A stretch of DNA of 62,046 bases from a virus, in the IMG/VR virus record IMGVR_UViG_3300009181_000079, positions 1 through 62,046 of that record. One strand, given 5' to 3'. A model generated the notes under the pieces. That model had not been told where the DNA came from and ran no database searches. It worked only from the letters and a program-made list of their open reading frames with translations. Of the stretch, positions 23,346 to 31,195 are shown one piece after another; the stretch's first letter is position 1, and the number at the start of each line of letters is the position of its first letter. A program made the translations under genes and the position numbers.

Positions 23346-24046
23346 AACACTGTCGATCGGCTGCCCGACTCCGTGAACAGATACTCGTTGCACTTGATGT
23401 TCTCATCCACCTGTTCATCCGAGTTCTGATACTCATACTCCTTCTCCAGTTGCCGGTAGATCCAGCGCATGAAGTCCTTGGCGGCTTCCTTGAGCTCGTC
23501 ATCCGTTCCCTGGAAGAAGCAGTCATCCATTTTATCCGAGAGCCCATCATCGGTCTGATCAGCAGAATCACGGAATGCTTCCAAGTCTTTCGGCTCGCAG
23601 TATTCGTGACCACTGTTGAACTCGAACTCCGTGCAGTGCTCGTGGCTGTAACGGCCGCGGTGCTTCACGGTGAACGATGCGTGCGGATACTTCTTGGCGA
23701 TCTCCGCGAAGACGGCGGCAATCCGCTTGATCTCCGTGGTAGCCGGGTTTTCGCCCCAGCCATCCGCCACCTTGTCGGCCTTCACGTCGCTCGCGCGCCA
23801 TGTGCCTTCAAAGCAGGCGCCGTCGCCCTGTGACCAGAAGCCGCTGAAGTAGATGTGAGCGCCGCGACTGTCTTTATTGTTGGTGATGTCGATCCCCATC
23901 AATGCGGCCTGCTCCTCAGCTTCTTCGAGCGTGCATTCGCTCCAGAAGGTGTCATTGTTTCCGCTGCGCCACCACTCTCTCGCCCTCTCTTTGGCAGAGT
24001 CCGACAGTTCATCGAACTCGTATGCTTTTACTTGGATTGTCTTCAT
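23342..24046 (-). CDS. Conserved phage protein with KVYEFDELS-type N-terminus
   Basis: 234 residues. It begins MKTIQVKAYEFDELSDSAKERAREWW, close to a widespread phage protein of unknown function sometimes annotated as an antitoxin-like protein. The middle has alternating aromatic strands (GAHIYFSGFWSQGDG) and the C-terminal half is acidic and helical. It ends SGSRSTVL, faintly like the GDRxIVLE tails found elsewhere in this block. RBS AAAGGATAAAC. Confidence 0.65.
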   Translation of the reverse strand: MKTIQVKAYEFDELSDSAKERAREWWRSGNNDTFWSECTLEEAEEQAALMGIDITNNKDSRGAHIYFSGFWSQGDGACFEGTWRASDVKADKVADGWGENPATTEIKRIAAVFAEIAKKYPHASFTVKHRGRYSHEHCTEFEFNSGHEYCEPKDLEAFRDSADQTDDGLSDKMDDCFFQGTDDELKEAAKDFMRWIYRQLEKEYEYQNSDEQVDENIKCNEYLFTESGSRSTVL

Positions 24047-24060
24047 TGTTTATCCTTTCT

Positions 24061-24360
24061 TTATACCGGCAGGGCGAACATGAATTGCTCCACATCCATA
24101 CCCTGCGCCTCTTCTGTGCTCGCAAACTCTGCGAACTTCTTTGCCACCGAGGAGACTCGCATCCCCACCAGTGGCTCAAGCAACTCGGGAGCGGCTATGA
24201 CTGTCTTGCCGCTCGCGCTCACTACGAAGTGGTAGGGGTAGAAATACCACTTCGATCCGAGGCCGCCTGAATACTCCCAGGCATCCTCTACGCTCTCGAA
24301 CTCCGGGCGCTCCGTCTGGTAGTCGCCATCGAAGGCCATGCAGATGAGTTTGTAGCTCAC
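24061..24360 (-). CDS. Uncharacterised protein
   Basis: 99 residues from a GTG overlapping the upstream stop (GTGA at 24360). Pattern: KLICMAFDGDYQTERPEFESVEDAWEY, then KWYFYPYHFVVSASGKTVI and a helical C-terminus. Resembles small DUF-type phage proteins; function unknown. Confidence 0.55.
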   Translation of the reverse strand: MSYKLICMAFDGDYQTERPEFESVEDAWEYSGGLGSKWYFYPYHFVVSASGKTVIAAPELLEPLVGMRVSSVAKKFAEFASTEEAQGMDVEQFMFALPV

Positions 24361-25082
24361 TGCTCCACCTCCACCTTCAACACCCGCTTCCCGGTGGCGA
24401 CACAGAACACCTCGTAGGGAGCCTTCTCCCCATCGAAGAAGTCGTGACCCAAGCAGTAGCACTTCACGTATCCGATGGCCTGTGCCTCAGCTCCGTAGTC
24501 CTCGGCAAACGAGCCGTGGCGGCCACTAGGCACTGCCAGCCCCTCGAATGGATTGTCGAGGTTGCACGCTCCCGGAACACACGGAGAGCAGAACTGCGCA
24601 TAGGTGAAGTAAGGCGACTTGCTCACGAACACGTCTGAGACCAGACAGTTCGACAGCTCGTAGCCGTCCTTCTCCCACAGCCAGTTCTTCCTGTCATTGT
24701 AGTAGGAATCATTGAAGTGCTGCTCCACGACCTCCCATAACTCTTCTGCGGCGCCCTCGCCATACTCTTGCTTGAGGTCAATCAGGTCGTCGATGATCTG
24801 ATTTTCCTTGCGGCTCAAGAACCATTCCTTGAGCACGGCAGAGAAAGCGGCCCTCTGCGATTCCTCGTCATCATCCTCAAGGCAGGCCAGAAGGCGCTTC
24901 TTGGCCTCAGTGGTTGCCGCCTCGTAGCTGAGGTCTCTCGACCCCTGCCAGATGTCCGACATTGCATCATACTGGATGGAGTTCTGGCTGATGACCCCGT
25001 AGCGGATGCCTGTCTCGGCATCCCTGTTTGCTGTCGAACCGGGACCAGAGTAATCCAGTCCAGGGTAGTTTGCTTTATTCAT
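24357..25082 (-). CDS. Conserved phage protein with a CSPCVPGAC motif
   Basis: 241 residues. The N-terminus is polar. Helices occupy the middle. Near residue 165 it has FTYAQFCSPCVPGACNL, three Cys in a tight metal-site-like pattern, followed by CYCLGHDFF. Similar proteins with this cysteine pattern are frequent in phage accessory regions; no function known to me. Confidence 0.6.
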   Translation of the reverse strand: MNKANYPGLDYSGPGSTANRDAETGIRYGVISQNSIQYDAMSDIWQGSRDLSYEAATTEAKKRLLACLEDDDEESQRAAFSAVLKEWFLSRKENQIIDDLIDLKQEYGEGAAEELWEVVEQHFNDSYYNDRKNWLWEKDGYELSNCLVSDVFVSKSPYFTYAQFCSPCVPGACNLDNPFEGLAVPSGRHGSFAEDYGAEAQAIGYVKCYCLGHDFFDGEKAPYEVFCVATGKRVLKVEVEQ

Positions 25083-25660
25083 GCTTCCTCCTCGTTCTTA
25101 ATCTCCAGAGTGATCTCCAGCTCTTTGATCAGCTCTGGCGTCAGTAGGTGTAGCCAGTCTCCATTGAGATCCTTGGCGTATATACCATGCTTCACTGTGT
25201 CGGTGGCGTTAGGCCCATTTGGGCGAAAGCCGAACGACTCACAGAATAGCTCGTTCTCCGGCCATGCGTCAGGGTCCAGTGTCTCGCGGGTTTCCCAGCG
25301 AACGAACTGCCCCTCGCGCAAGTTGCCGCCAGCGGCCTCGTAGTCAGCCATCTCGGAGTCCTTGATCACCGAGCGGTCGATCTCCCCATCCTTCAGTGGA
25401 TGGATGACCTTCACATGCTCGCGGCGGAATCCATACTCCTTCACGAGCTGCTCGACGGTCTCATCCGCTTCCGGAAAGAACTCATCTTCGCAGATTCCGT
25501 AGGCATCCTCCCAGGTCTTTGCCCGGACGATGCCGCTGATTCCCATTGAGTCTCGATGGATGAAGAGAGGGCCGTAGCCGTCATCATACACCGGGATCTT
25601 GTGGCCGAATCGGGACGTTGCCCCGACCAGGCTTTGAGTGTCGTTTATTAGTTGGCTCAT
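25079..25660 (-). CDS. Uncharacterised protein
   Basis: 193 residues. Alternating short strands (GHKIPVYDDGYGPLFIHRD) and acidic helices (DETVEQLVKEYGFRREHVKV). The C-terminal tail KHGIYAKDLNGDWLHLLTPELIKELEITLEIK is typical of small phage proteins. ATGA overlaps at both ends. Not recognised. Confidence 0.55.
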   Translation of the reverse strand: MSQLINDTQSLVGATSRFGHKIPVYDDGYGPLFIHRDSMGISGIVRAKTWEDAYGICEDEFFPEADETVEQLVKEYGFRREHVKVIHPLKDGEIDRSVIKDSEMADYEAAGGNLREGQFVRWETRETLDPDAWPENELFCESFGFRPNGPNATDTVKHGIYAKDLNGDWLHLLTPELIKELEITLEIKNEEEA

Positions 25661-25980
25661 TTTTCCTCCGTCATCAACTCTGCCACATGCAGGAGCACGC
25701 TTTTCATGTCCTGATGTAGCTTCTGCTCATTCTGGTTGAGCACCAGCACGCAGCCCGGATAGTCCGAGTCGATGCTGATCACAACCGCTCCGCTCTTCGT
25801 ATCAATGACGATACGATTGGCGCACCCGCCCTTGCGGGACTTGATGCCCATGTCGCTCACAATCAAGTCGCGGCGATACTGAAGCAGGGCCTTCTTGACG
25901 GGCTTCATCCCATCAATGACCCGCTGGCGCCGCTTCTCCCGTAACTGCGGGACGGCCTTGAGTGCTTCCTTTAAGCTCAT
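25657..25980 (-). CDS. Uncharacterised basic protein
   Basis: 107 residues from the ATG at 25980. Basic N-terminal helix (LREKRRQRVIDGMKPVKKALLQYRR) and a strand-rich body (RIVIDTKSGAVVISIDSDYPGCVLVLNQ). Possibly nucleic-acid associated. ATGA overlaps on both sides. Confidence 0.5.
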   Translation of the reverse strand: MSLKEALKAVPQLREKRRQRVIDGMKPVKKALLQYRRDLIVSDMGIKSRKGGCANRIVIDTKSGAVVISIDSDYPGCVLVLNQNEQKLHQDMKSVLLHVAELMTEEK

Positions 25981-26174
25981 ACGTCTCCTTTCTCCCCGGT
26001 CTCGGGGTATCCACACTCCAGCTCTCCAAGGCTCGTCAGCAGACAGCACCCGCCGTCCACCATGATGAACCCTTGATCCAGGAGCTCCTGCTTCTCCTCC
26101 TCTGTCCCAAAGTCGGGCCAGAAGAGCGTGGTGTCTATCCACTCCAGGAGTTCCAACATCCGGAGGTATTTCAC
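25977..26174 (-). CDS. Small protein
   Basis: 65 residues, GTG start overlapping the upstream stop (GTGA). Helix (LELLEWIDTTLFWPDFGTEEEKQELLDQ) then strands with CC (FIMVDGGCCLLTSLGELEC). Not recognised. Confidence 0.45.
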   Translation of the reverse strand: MKYLRMLELLEWIDTTLFWPDFGTEEEKQELLDQGFIMVDGGCCLLTSLGELECGYPETGEKGDV

Positions 26175-26320
26175 TTCCCCTCCTTCTTCATCTTCTCAGC
26201 CAGTCGCTCCACCTCTTGCGGTAGAGCCTTCAGCATCGCCGCGATCTTCGGGCGATACTTCTCCTTGCCTGGCTTCACATCCAGCAGGCGAGGGATTCTC
26301 GCCAACTGATCCCGGCTCAC
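26171..26320 (-). CDS. Small basic helical protein
   Basis: 49 residues, GTG start at 26320 overlapping the upstream stop, stop overlapping the next GTG. Composition is strongly basic and helical (RLLDVKPGKEKYRPKIAAML). Fills an otherwise empty 150-base gap with perfect overlaps on both sides. Confidence 0.5.
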   Translation of the reverse strand: MSRDQLARIPRLLDVKPGKEKYRPKIAAMLKALPQEVERLAEKMKKEGK

Positions 26321-26433
26321 TGGAGCTTCCTCCAGAGCCACGCACAGATCCCACCCATCACCATCCCAAACAGCGTGAAGGCCACGCCGCCCAGGATGAG
26401 GGTGTTTTGATTCACTGTAATTGTCTCAATCAT
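26317..26433 (-). CDS. Small single-span membrane protein
   Basis: 38 residues, ATG at 26433 behind AAAAGGAGAATAGAA. One hydrophobic helix (LILGGVAFTLFGMVMGGICAW) and a short basic end (WRKLQ). Its stop overlaps the following GTG. Not recognised; it is one of four tiny membrane peptides spread through this operon. Confidence 0.5.
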   Translation of the reverse strand: MIETITVNQNTLILGGVAFTLFGMVMGGICAWLWRKLQ

Positions 26434-26556
26434 TTCTATTCTCCTTTTCTTGTTTCTAACTCTGCGGACTTAAACCGCACACCATCATCCGGCATTCGCC
26501 GGGACGGTGGCACCAGCCTAGGGGATCGGGCCCTAGGCTGGTATCTCGCACTCGAA
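26434..26556 (-). promoter_or_regulatory. Hairpin between the 449-residue gene and the small membrane gene
   Basis: A perfect 12-bp inverted repeat (ACCAGCCTAGGG 26512-26523 and CCCTAGGCTGGT 26531-26542) sits just after the stop of the leftward 449-residue gene. A second GGC/GCC stem (26490-26505) follows. There is no T-tract, so an intrinsic terminator is unlikely. It could be an RNA processing or stability element between two transcription units, or an operator. Confidence 0.45.
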
Positions 26557-27906
26557 CTACTTCAGGCGGCGGGGCTGCGCCACACACACCTCCAGCAGGT
26601 TCAGCGCGCCTTTCGGCTTCGCTGGCGCTGCGGCCATCTTGACCGCATGGGTCTTCGGCTCATCAGCTATCGCTCCGGCTTCCACGAGGCGCTGGGCAAG
26701 ATACTCTTGCTTGCGGCCGCGGCTGCCGTCCAACCTCGGGGATGCCTGCACCTTACGGTAGGCATCCTGCACCACTTCTGCCCTGGTCTTCTTGATGCGC
26801 TCGAACAGGACTGGCTCCTTGCGCTCAGGCATCACGAACGCCCTTCCAGGGTTGGTGATTGCGAGGAACTGAGTCTGGGCGTATGCCCGGAACTCTGCCA
26901 ACACCCTATCCTCGGTTGCGGGCTGAGCACCCTCAGCGCGGTAGTATTCACAGAGGACTTCCTCTGCCTTGCCGCAACTCATCAGGTGCTTGGGCTGCTT
27001 GCCCAGGTCCTCGATGACGCCGCGCAGCAACTCCGCTGCGGCCGTGGCCTTGAACCGGCGAACCAACTCTGCGTGTTGGCGCTCCTGCTGGAGCTTCACG
27101 CGATTTGCATTCTCCTTGGCCCAGTAGGAGTCTGCCGTTCCGGCCTGCATGGATAGGGCGTATGCCCGATCCTTGTTGCGGATGGCGGTTTCGATCCAGA
27201 ACGGAGCGAGCTCCGGGATTCCAGCGGCGCTCAGCATCCACTGATCGCCGTTGACCTCAGCGTTGAGCCGGATGATGTCAGCCAGCCCTGCGGCCCGAGC
27301 CCGAGCCCGGAGGCTCTTGAGCTTCGAGTCAGCACGCTTGCGGTTCCTCGCCATCCATCCTTGACTGGACTGGAGGTGGACATGCCTTTCGGCGCGCTCC
27401 TTGGCGTCATCCGCCACGAGCACTCGAACGAGGTCTGCCTTGCCGGCATTCCTGCCGTTGATGGTGAGCGGGACGCACAGGCCACGCTCGATGCAGATTC
27501 GCTCCAGGGTCGCTGGAGATTTCTTCACGTATTGGATCCTGGACGGATCCTCTGCGCGAATGAACTTGCTGGACGGAGCCTCCTGCCAGAGGCAGTTGCT
27601 CATCTTGACCTCAGCGAGCGCCGACTTCGGAGTTGGCTCCCACTGCTGGGACTCAGGGTGAAACACCAGCGTTTCTGTGGCTGGGGCTTTGATCCACTGC
27701 GCCTCCCAGTCCGTCATGCGGATGTTGTAGAGCGCCTCCCCGAGGGAGAGCCGCTGTGGGCGCTGCTGGTGCTGCATGGGCCGTTGAGCCTGCTGAGGCT
27801 TGCGGGACTCATGGCGGGGCTCCTGGCGCTGCGCCGGGGCCTTGGCTGAGTTGGTGTTGATGTTGAGCTGTCCGAGTTGGGACAGGCTGTTGAGTTGTTG
27901 TTTCAT
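26557..27906 (-). CDS. Large uncharacterised basic protein
   Basis: 449 residues, strongly basic and Gln/Arg-rich at the N-terminus (about 15-50). The middle is helical with repeated RNR/RARA stretches (RKRADSKLKSLRARARAAG) and several Trp. It carries no motif I recognise. The start lies behind AAAACAAACCAA, an A/C leader, with a hairpin (27943-27969) just upstream. The composition suggests nucleic-acid binding; phage host-takeover proteins often look like this. Confidence 0.6.
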   Translation of the reverse strand: MKQQLNSLSQLGQLNINTNSAKAPAQRQEPRHESRKPQQAQRPMQHQQRPQRLSLGEALYNIRMTDWEAQWIKAPATETLVFHPESQQWEPTPKSALAEVKMSNCLWQEAPSSKFIRAEDPSRIQYVKKSPATLERICIERGLCVPLTINGRNAGKADLVRVLVADDAKERAERHVHLQSSQGWMARNRKRADSKLKSLRARARAAGLADIIRLNAEVNGDQWMLSAAGIPELAPFWIETAIRNKDRAYALSMQAGTADSYWAKENANRVKLQQERQHAELVRRFKATAAAELLRGVIEDLGKQPKHLMSCGKAEEVLCEYYRAEGAQPATEDRVLAEFRAYAQTQFLAITNPGRAFVMPERKEPVLFERIKKTRAEVVQDAYRKVQASPRLDGSRGRKQEYLAQRLVEAGAIADEPKTHAVKMAAAPAKPKGALNLLEVCVAQPRRLK

Positions 27907-28105
27907 TTGGTTTGTTTTACTGATGCCAGCTTGTTGAAGAGATCACACACCACTGGTCCGAGTGTGTGAAATAACCAATCTTCACTCGAAGATCGGTCGG
28001 GCATGGAGACCCGTGCCTAGTTGTAGGCTCGGATTGTTTTCTCCATTGGAGTTACCTCCCTGCAACCGCCAGGTCCAATGACCCATACCTGGCGGCTGAC
28101 AGGAG
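27907..28105 (-). promoter_or_regulatory. Leader and hairpins between the 205-residue and 449-residue genes
   Basis: 199 bases without a gene. Two inverted repeats stand out: CCGCCAGGT (28066-28074) with ACCTGGCGG (28087-28095) right after the stop of the upstream gene, and TCACACAC (27943-27950) with GTGTGTGA (27962-27969) close to the ATG of the downstream gene. No T-tract and no clear promoter are visible. The second hairpin lies in the probable 5' leader and is followed by a 36-base A/C-rich unstructured stretch up to the start codon. Confidence 0.45.
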
Positions 28106-28723
28106 CTAACTTCCTGCGGCCTGTTTGGCTGCCTCTTCGAGCGCTTTGAGTTCGCGCTCGTCATTCTCATCGGAGCAGCCCCAGCAGACGTGCATGTTGA
28201 TGGCACGCTGGTTGGTCTTGCACTGAGGGCACAGGTGCTTGATGCGATCCGCCTCTACGGTGGCACGCACTCCGTCCCAGTGTGTCTGCCATTCATCCTT
28301 GCACGAAGGGCAGTATTTTCCGGGGCGACCATCCACCACCGATGATCCGATGTCGCCGCAGTAGTCGCACACGCAATAGCGAGGCAGGCGCGTGTTTTTA
28401 GTGAGCTGCCAATAGACTTCTCTGATGAGGTCCGGCCTGTCTCCGAACTGTCCTTTTTCAGACAGCCCGAATCCCATCTCATCGACCAGTAGCTCGACGA
28501 TCAGCGCGGCGACCGCTTCCGTTGAAGTGCCGCCGTCGATGAAGACGTAGGCCCGACGAACCGGATTACAGGTAAATCCGGACCTCCCGGATTTCAGCGG
28601 ACTGACGAACCTGTATCGCAGCAGGGTCGTGATTTTGAACCGATCGCCATTCTCATCCGAGAACGGCTTGATGAAGACCATGACTTTTGAGCCACAGAGG
28701 TTGAACTTGATGTGTGTTTTCAT
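28106..28723 (-). CDS. Uncharacterised multi-zinc-finger protein
   Basis: 205 residues. The C-terminal half contains CDYCGD (about 133-138), CPSCKDEW (about 152-159), CPQCKTN (about 179-185) and CWGCSDE (about 194-200): eight Cys in four CxxC knuckles, enough for two zinc fingers or ribbons. The N-terminal half is a beta-sheet (FNLCGSKVMVFIKPFSDENG; RYRFVSPLKSGRSGF). Probably a nucleic-acid-binding protein. It is preceded by a hairpin and a CAACACAAC leader. Confidence 0.6.
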   Translation of the reverse strand: MKTHIKFNLCGSKVMVFIKPFSDENGDRFKITTLLRYRFVSPLKSGRSGFTCNPVRRAYVFIDGGTSTEAVAALIVELLVDEMGFGLSEKGQFGDRPDLIREVYWQLTKNTRLPRYCVCDYCGDIGSSVVDGRPGKYCPSCKDEWQTHWDGVRATVEADRIKHLCPQCKTNQRAINMHVCWGCSDENDERELKALEEAAKQAAGS

Positions 28724-28851
28724 GTTGTGTTGTTTTTCTTTGGCAGGGGAGCGATTCTCCTGCCGGGTTTGTTGTGTTGCGCTCCATCCTGCCTTCGCAG
28801 GGGATCAGTATGCGTGTGCATAAAGACCCCCTGCGGGCAGACTGGAACTAA
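28724..28851 (-). promoter_or_regulatory. Two hairpins in the leader of the zinc-finger gene
   Basis: 128 bases with no gene. The larger stem (CTGCC..CGCAGGGG 28789-28803 with CCCCTGCGGGCAG 28828-28840, one two-base bulge) follows the stop of the upstream gene. A smaller GGCAGG/CCTGCC stem (28742-28764) lies about 18 bases before the start codon, separated by AAAGAAAAACAACACAAC. This is the same hairpin-then-A/C-rich-leader layout seen before the genes starting at 27906 and 30411. Confidence 0.45.
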
Positions 28852-29025
28852 CTACTCTTCGTCTTCGCCGAGGACGCAGACGAGGCATGTCGGCTCAACC
28901 GACTCTGGCTCATCGTCCACGAGGCAGACACCCATTCCCTCCGAGTCGATCGGAGTGAAGGTTTCAGCTTCGCGTTCCTCGCAGCAGGAGCACAGGACTC
29001 CTGAGAACGGGTTCATGCCGCTCAT
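28852..29025 (-). CDS. Small multi-Cys acidic protein
   Basis: 57 residues from the ATGA overlap at 29025. CSCC (about 14-17) and CLVC (about 46-49) suggest one zinc site. The rest is very acidic (DDEPESVEPT, GEDEE). Last gene of this sub-block before the hairpin. Not recognised. Confidence 0.5.
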   Translation of the reverse strand: MSGMNPFSGVLCSCCEEREAETFTPIDSEGMGVCLVDDEPESVEPTCLVCVLGEDEE

Positions 29026-29279
29026 GACTGCACCTCCTCGATGATCCACCCGGCCTCACGAAGTCGGTCACGCCCTGCGCGCGTCCGCTTCTCCATCTTC
29101 AGGTGGTGGTCGGCGGCATCGTATGCTGCGATGCACTGGGCCTCGGTGAAATGCTCCCGACCACGGGGGCGGTAGCCGAACACTGACTTGTGGAAGTCGC
29201 TGAAGTGCATCAGCTTCTCATAGCGGAGGTCTTCCGCTTCTCCGATGGCAGTGATTTCCGCCTGACTGAGCGCGCTCAC
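29022..29279 (-). CDS. Small conserved phage protein
   Basis: 85 residues. Helical with a DFHKSVFGYRPRG motif (about 28-40) that recurs in small phage proteins of unknown function, followed by a basic helix (HHLKMEKRTRAGRDRLREAGW). The basic end hints at DNA binding. Overlaps its neighbours. Confidence 0.55.
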   Translation of the reverse strand: MSALSQAEITAIGEAEDLRYEKLMHFSDFHKSVFGYRPRGREHFTEAQCIAAYDAADHHLKMEKRTRAGRDRLREAGWIIEEVQS

Positions 29280-29527
29280 AGCCGCACCTCCCGCCCCACA
29301 GGAGAGCCAGCCTCACAGAACTCCGCGAACTCCGCGAGGATCTGCTGCTGCCCCTGATGCCGCTCGAAGCGACGGTCGATGCGCTTCTGGATTGCCAGCT
29401 TCCGCTGGACACAGGGACCGAGCTTGTTAGGGATTCCCAGCACGGGATTGATCCCGCGGTTCTTGATGAGTATATCGAGGTCAGGCTCGATGCACTTGTG
29501 ATGCTGTTGTTTCTTGTTCATGTTCAT
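29276..29527 (-). CDS. Small basic protein
   Basis: 83 residues from the ATG at 29527 (behind AAAGAAGAAACC). Basic and Gln/His-rich start (MNMNKKQQHHKCIEPDLDIL), then RIDRRFERHQGQQQILAEFAEFCEAGSP. The helical part could bind RNA or DNA. Not recognised. Confidence 0.5.
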   Translation of the reverse strand: MNMNKKQQHHKCIEPDLDILIKNRGINPVLGIPNKLGPCVQRKLAIQKRIDRRFERHQGQQQILAEFAEFCEAGSPVGREVRL

Positions 29528-29676
29528 GGTTTCTTCTTTGCCCGCTTTGATCGGTTGAGCATCCGGTTTGTTTTGGCACAGGGGTCGTGCCGTTTTGTTG
29601 CCCCTCACTTGGTTAATTCCAAGCAGACCAGCGGGACAGACAGGGATTGGACCTGCTGCCCGCGGCGTCTGCGCGG
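29528..29676. other. Intergenic region with tRNA-like fragments, no gene supported
   Basis: About 150 bases with no supported gene; the upstream in-frame extension of the 29276 gene reaches partway in but lacks an RBS. On the bottom strand a 5-bp stem with a 7-base loop (CCGCG-CAGACGC-CGCGG) and a T-arm-like CAGG-TCCAATC-CCTG are present, but no D-arm or acceptor stem fits. I do not call a tRNA. Confidence 0.3.
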
Positions 29677-30411
29677 TTAGGCTATGACCATCTCGCTTCC
29701 AGGCGGCAATCCGCCGGCCGCTTTGAACGTATCCAGAAGGCGGCGAAGATCCGCCGCGTTCGTCTCATTCGCAGCCATCACCAGCATGTGTTGCCCTTTG
29801 TCGTCGAGGGTCCCCTTCTCAGCTCCGGAGGCCCTTTTACTCGCGTCAATGAACCTGTTCGCGTAGAACAGGTCTTGCAGGATCATCGCGACTGTCCTGG
29901 CGTCTTGTTCGCTGATTTGCACGGCCGCCGCCTGCGCTTTGTGTTTCCATTTTACGGCCCCGACGAGCAGCAGGATACTGCACGCTCTCTGATAGACCTC
30001 GCTTCCGCGGGACCGACGCAGGAAATCCGCAACACTCCCCGGCGAGATGTATTCGTAGCCTTCATTGCCGTATCTCATGCACACCGACTGACCGGAGCGC
30101 GGCTGATCGAACACGTAGAGGTCGAACTTCTCCATTGTTCCCTCATTGGTCGGATGCTCGAATGAGCACACGTATTCCTGCGGATCATGCTGGCATCCAT
30201 CGTGCCAAAATGGGCCGTCACATATCCCGTGCTCAAGCCCGTATTCATCCTCGTATTCCGGGATGTGGACGAAGACGTTGCCGCCCTCGTCTGTCTTCTG
30301 CGCCGCGTCTGCCGCCGCCTGCGCCTCCGCAGGGGTGGCGTATTCTCCATACACCACCCATCCTGGGGTGCGTATGACTTGGTAGTTGGTTTGGTTTGTG
30401 GCGTTAGCCAT
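29677..30411 (-). CDS. First gene of the leftward operon, uncharacterised
   Basis: 244 residues. N-terminal alpha/beta part (YQVIRTPGWVVYGEYATPAEAQAAAD) followed by a Cys/His-rich stretch (GICDGPFWHDGCQHDPQEYVC), a likely metal site, and a helical C-terminus (ARTVAMILQDLFYANRFIDAS). The start is behind GGAGCAACACAAA, an A/C leader with a weak GGAG. It is directly downstream of the structured region at 30.5-31.2 kb on the same strand, so it may be transcribed with that RNA. Confidence 0.6.
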   Translation of the reverse strand: MANATNQTNYQVIRTPGWVVYGEYATPAEAQAAADAAQKTDEGGNVFVHIPEYEDEYGLEHGICDGPFWHDGCQHDPQEYVCSFEHPTNEGTMEKFDLYVFDQPRSGQSVCMRYGNEGYEYISPGSVADFLRRSRGSEVYQRACSILLLVGAVKWKHKAQAAAVQISEQDARTVAMILQDLFYANRFIDASKRASGAEKGTLDDKGQHMLVMAANETNAADLRRLLDTFKAAGGLPPGSEMVIA

Positions 30412-30499
30412 TTTGTGTTGCTCCGTTATCGGGAGACTTATGTTTGCCAGCGCAGCTTGCTGGCGGTTTGTGTTTTGCTGCCATTCTTCGTATGAAGAA
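30412..30499 (-). promoter_or_regulatory. Leader between the structured RNA and the first leftward gene
   Basis: 88 bases on the bottom strand between the end of the candidate RNA and the ATG at 30411. Holds a GCCAGC/GCTGGC stem (30447-30465) and, at the RNA end, TTCTTC/GAAGAA (30484-30499). No clear promoter. The ATG is preceded by GGAGCAACACAAA. Confidence 0.35.
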
Positions 30500-31195
30500 C
30501 GACTTGAGCCCGGAAGGATTGCTCCCTCCGGGCTCGGTGTCGTTTCTCAGTAGATTACTACTTGAGGCCACCCTTGCGTAATGGCCGACCCACCGGACAG
30601 CGGGATAGTGGCTGGATGATGCAGAGTCTCTACATCCCCGATGACGAGCCCCAAGCCCGTCATCTCCGGATTACTGGTGGTTCGCAGTCCGCCCATCGCT
30701 GGCGCGGTCCCTGCGCGATCTGCCGCTGGACGAACCAGGACGCAGTGAGCCACCTTTTTGAGGTGCGCTCGCGAGAATACAATACTCCCGCCGCTTCGAT
30801 CTCATCACCGCCGGGCTAATCTTCCATGTCGCTACCTTTGGCATATCAAGGCAACAGTTCGGGTTTCGCCATCCATGCAAGCATGGACCACCTTCCCCAG
30901 CCGAAGCTGAAGTGGTGCCGGTCGGATACTCGTGCGCCATGTTTCCATAGCACTTACAGGCCGCGATTCGAGACAAGGGATTATACTCCCTGTTCGGCCT
31001 TTAGAATTTCAATGAACAATGCTTGCCCGACGACTATCCGCGTCGGAAGAGGTCATCCCGTGAGGTTTGATTGCTCGCAAGCAGTAGGCAGCCCGGTTGT
31101 GGTTCCGGGCATTGCCAGTCCGCCAACATTTCTGTTGAGCGGGCAGGATCCGTTAAGAACACGCCTACACCCTGTTCTCGTGCCCGCTACCCATG
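30500..31195 (-). ncRNA. Candidate large structured RNA (about 690 nt)
   Basis: No convincing gene fits here on either strand, but nested complementary segments are dense. Examples: GAGCCCGGA/TCCGGGCTC (30505-30535); GATGACG/CGTCATC (30640-30664); TGGTTCG/CGAACCA (30678-30737); GAGC-CACCT-TTTTG-AGGTG-C-GCTC (30747-30770); a 16-base palindrome (30872-30887); AGGCCG/CGGCCT enclosing AGGGA/TCCCT (30958-31000); TGCTTGC/GCAAGCA enclosing CCGACG/CGTCGG (31020-31083); GGCA-GCCCGG/CCGGGC-TGCC (31087-31116); AGCGGGCA/TGCCCGCT enclosing AGAACA/TGTTCT (31138-31188). Loops are A-rich (CAAAA, AACCACAA) and one is a UUCG tetraloop when read leftward, so the bottom strand is the likely RNA. It could be a known phage large RNA class (GOLLD- or ROOL-like) or new. 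Confidence 0.5.

Noticed and set aside
29610-29690. tRNA-like arms on the bottom strand
   Set aside because: A 5-bp stem with a 7-base loop and a T-arm-like segment are present, but position 33 is not U, no D-arm and no acceptor stem can be drawn, and the stretch overlaps the end of a gene.
30671-30976. Bottom-strand ORF inside the 30.5-31.2 kb region
   Set aside because: The product is low in secondary structure signals, has no start signal, and its path crosses conserved-looking stems. A structured RNA fits better.
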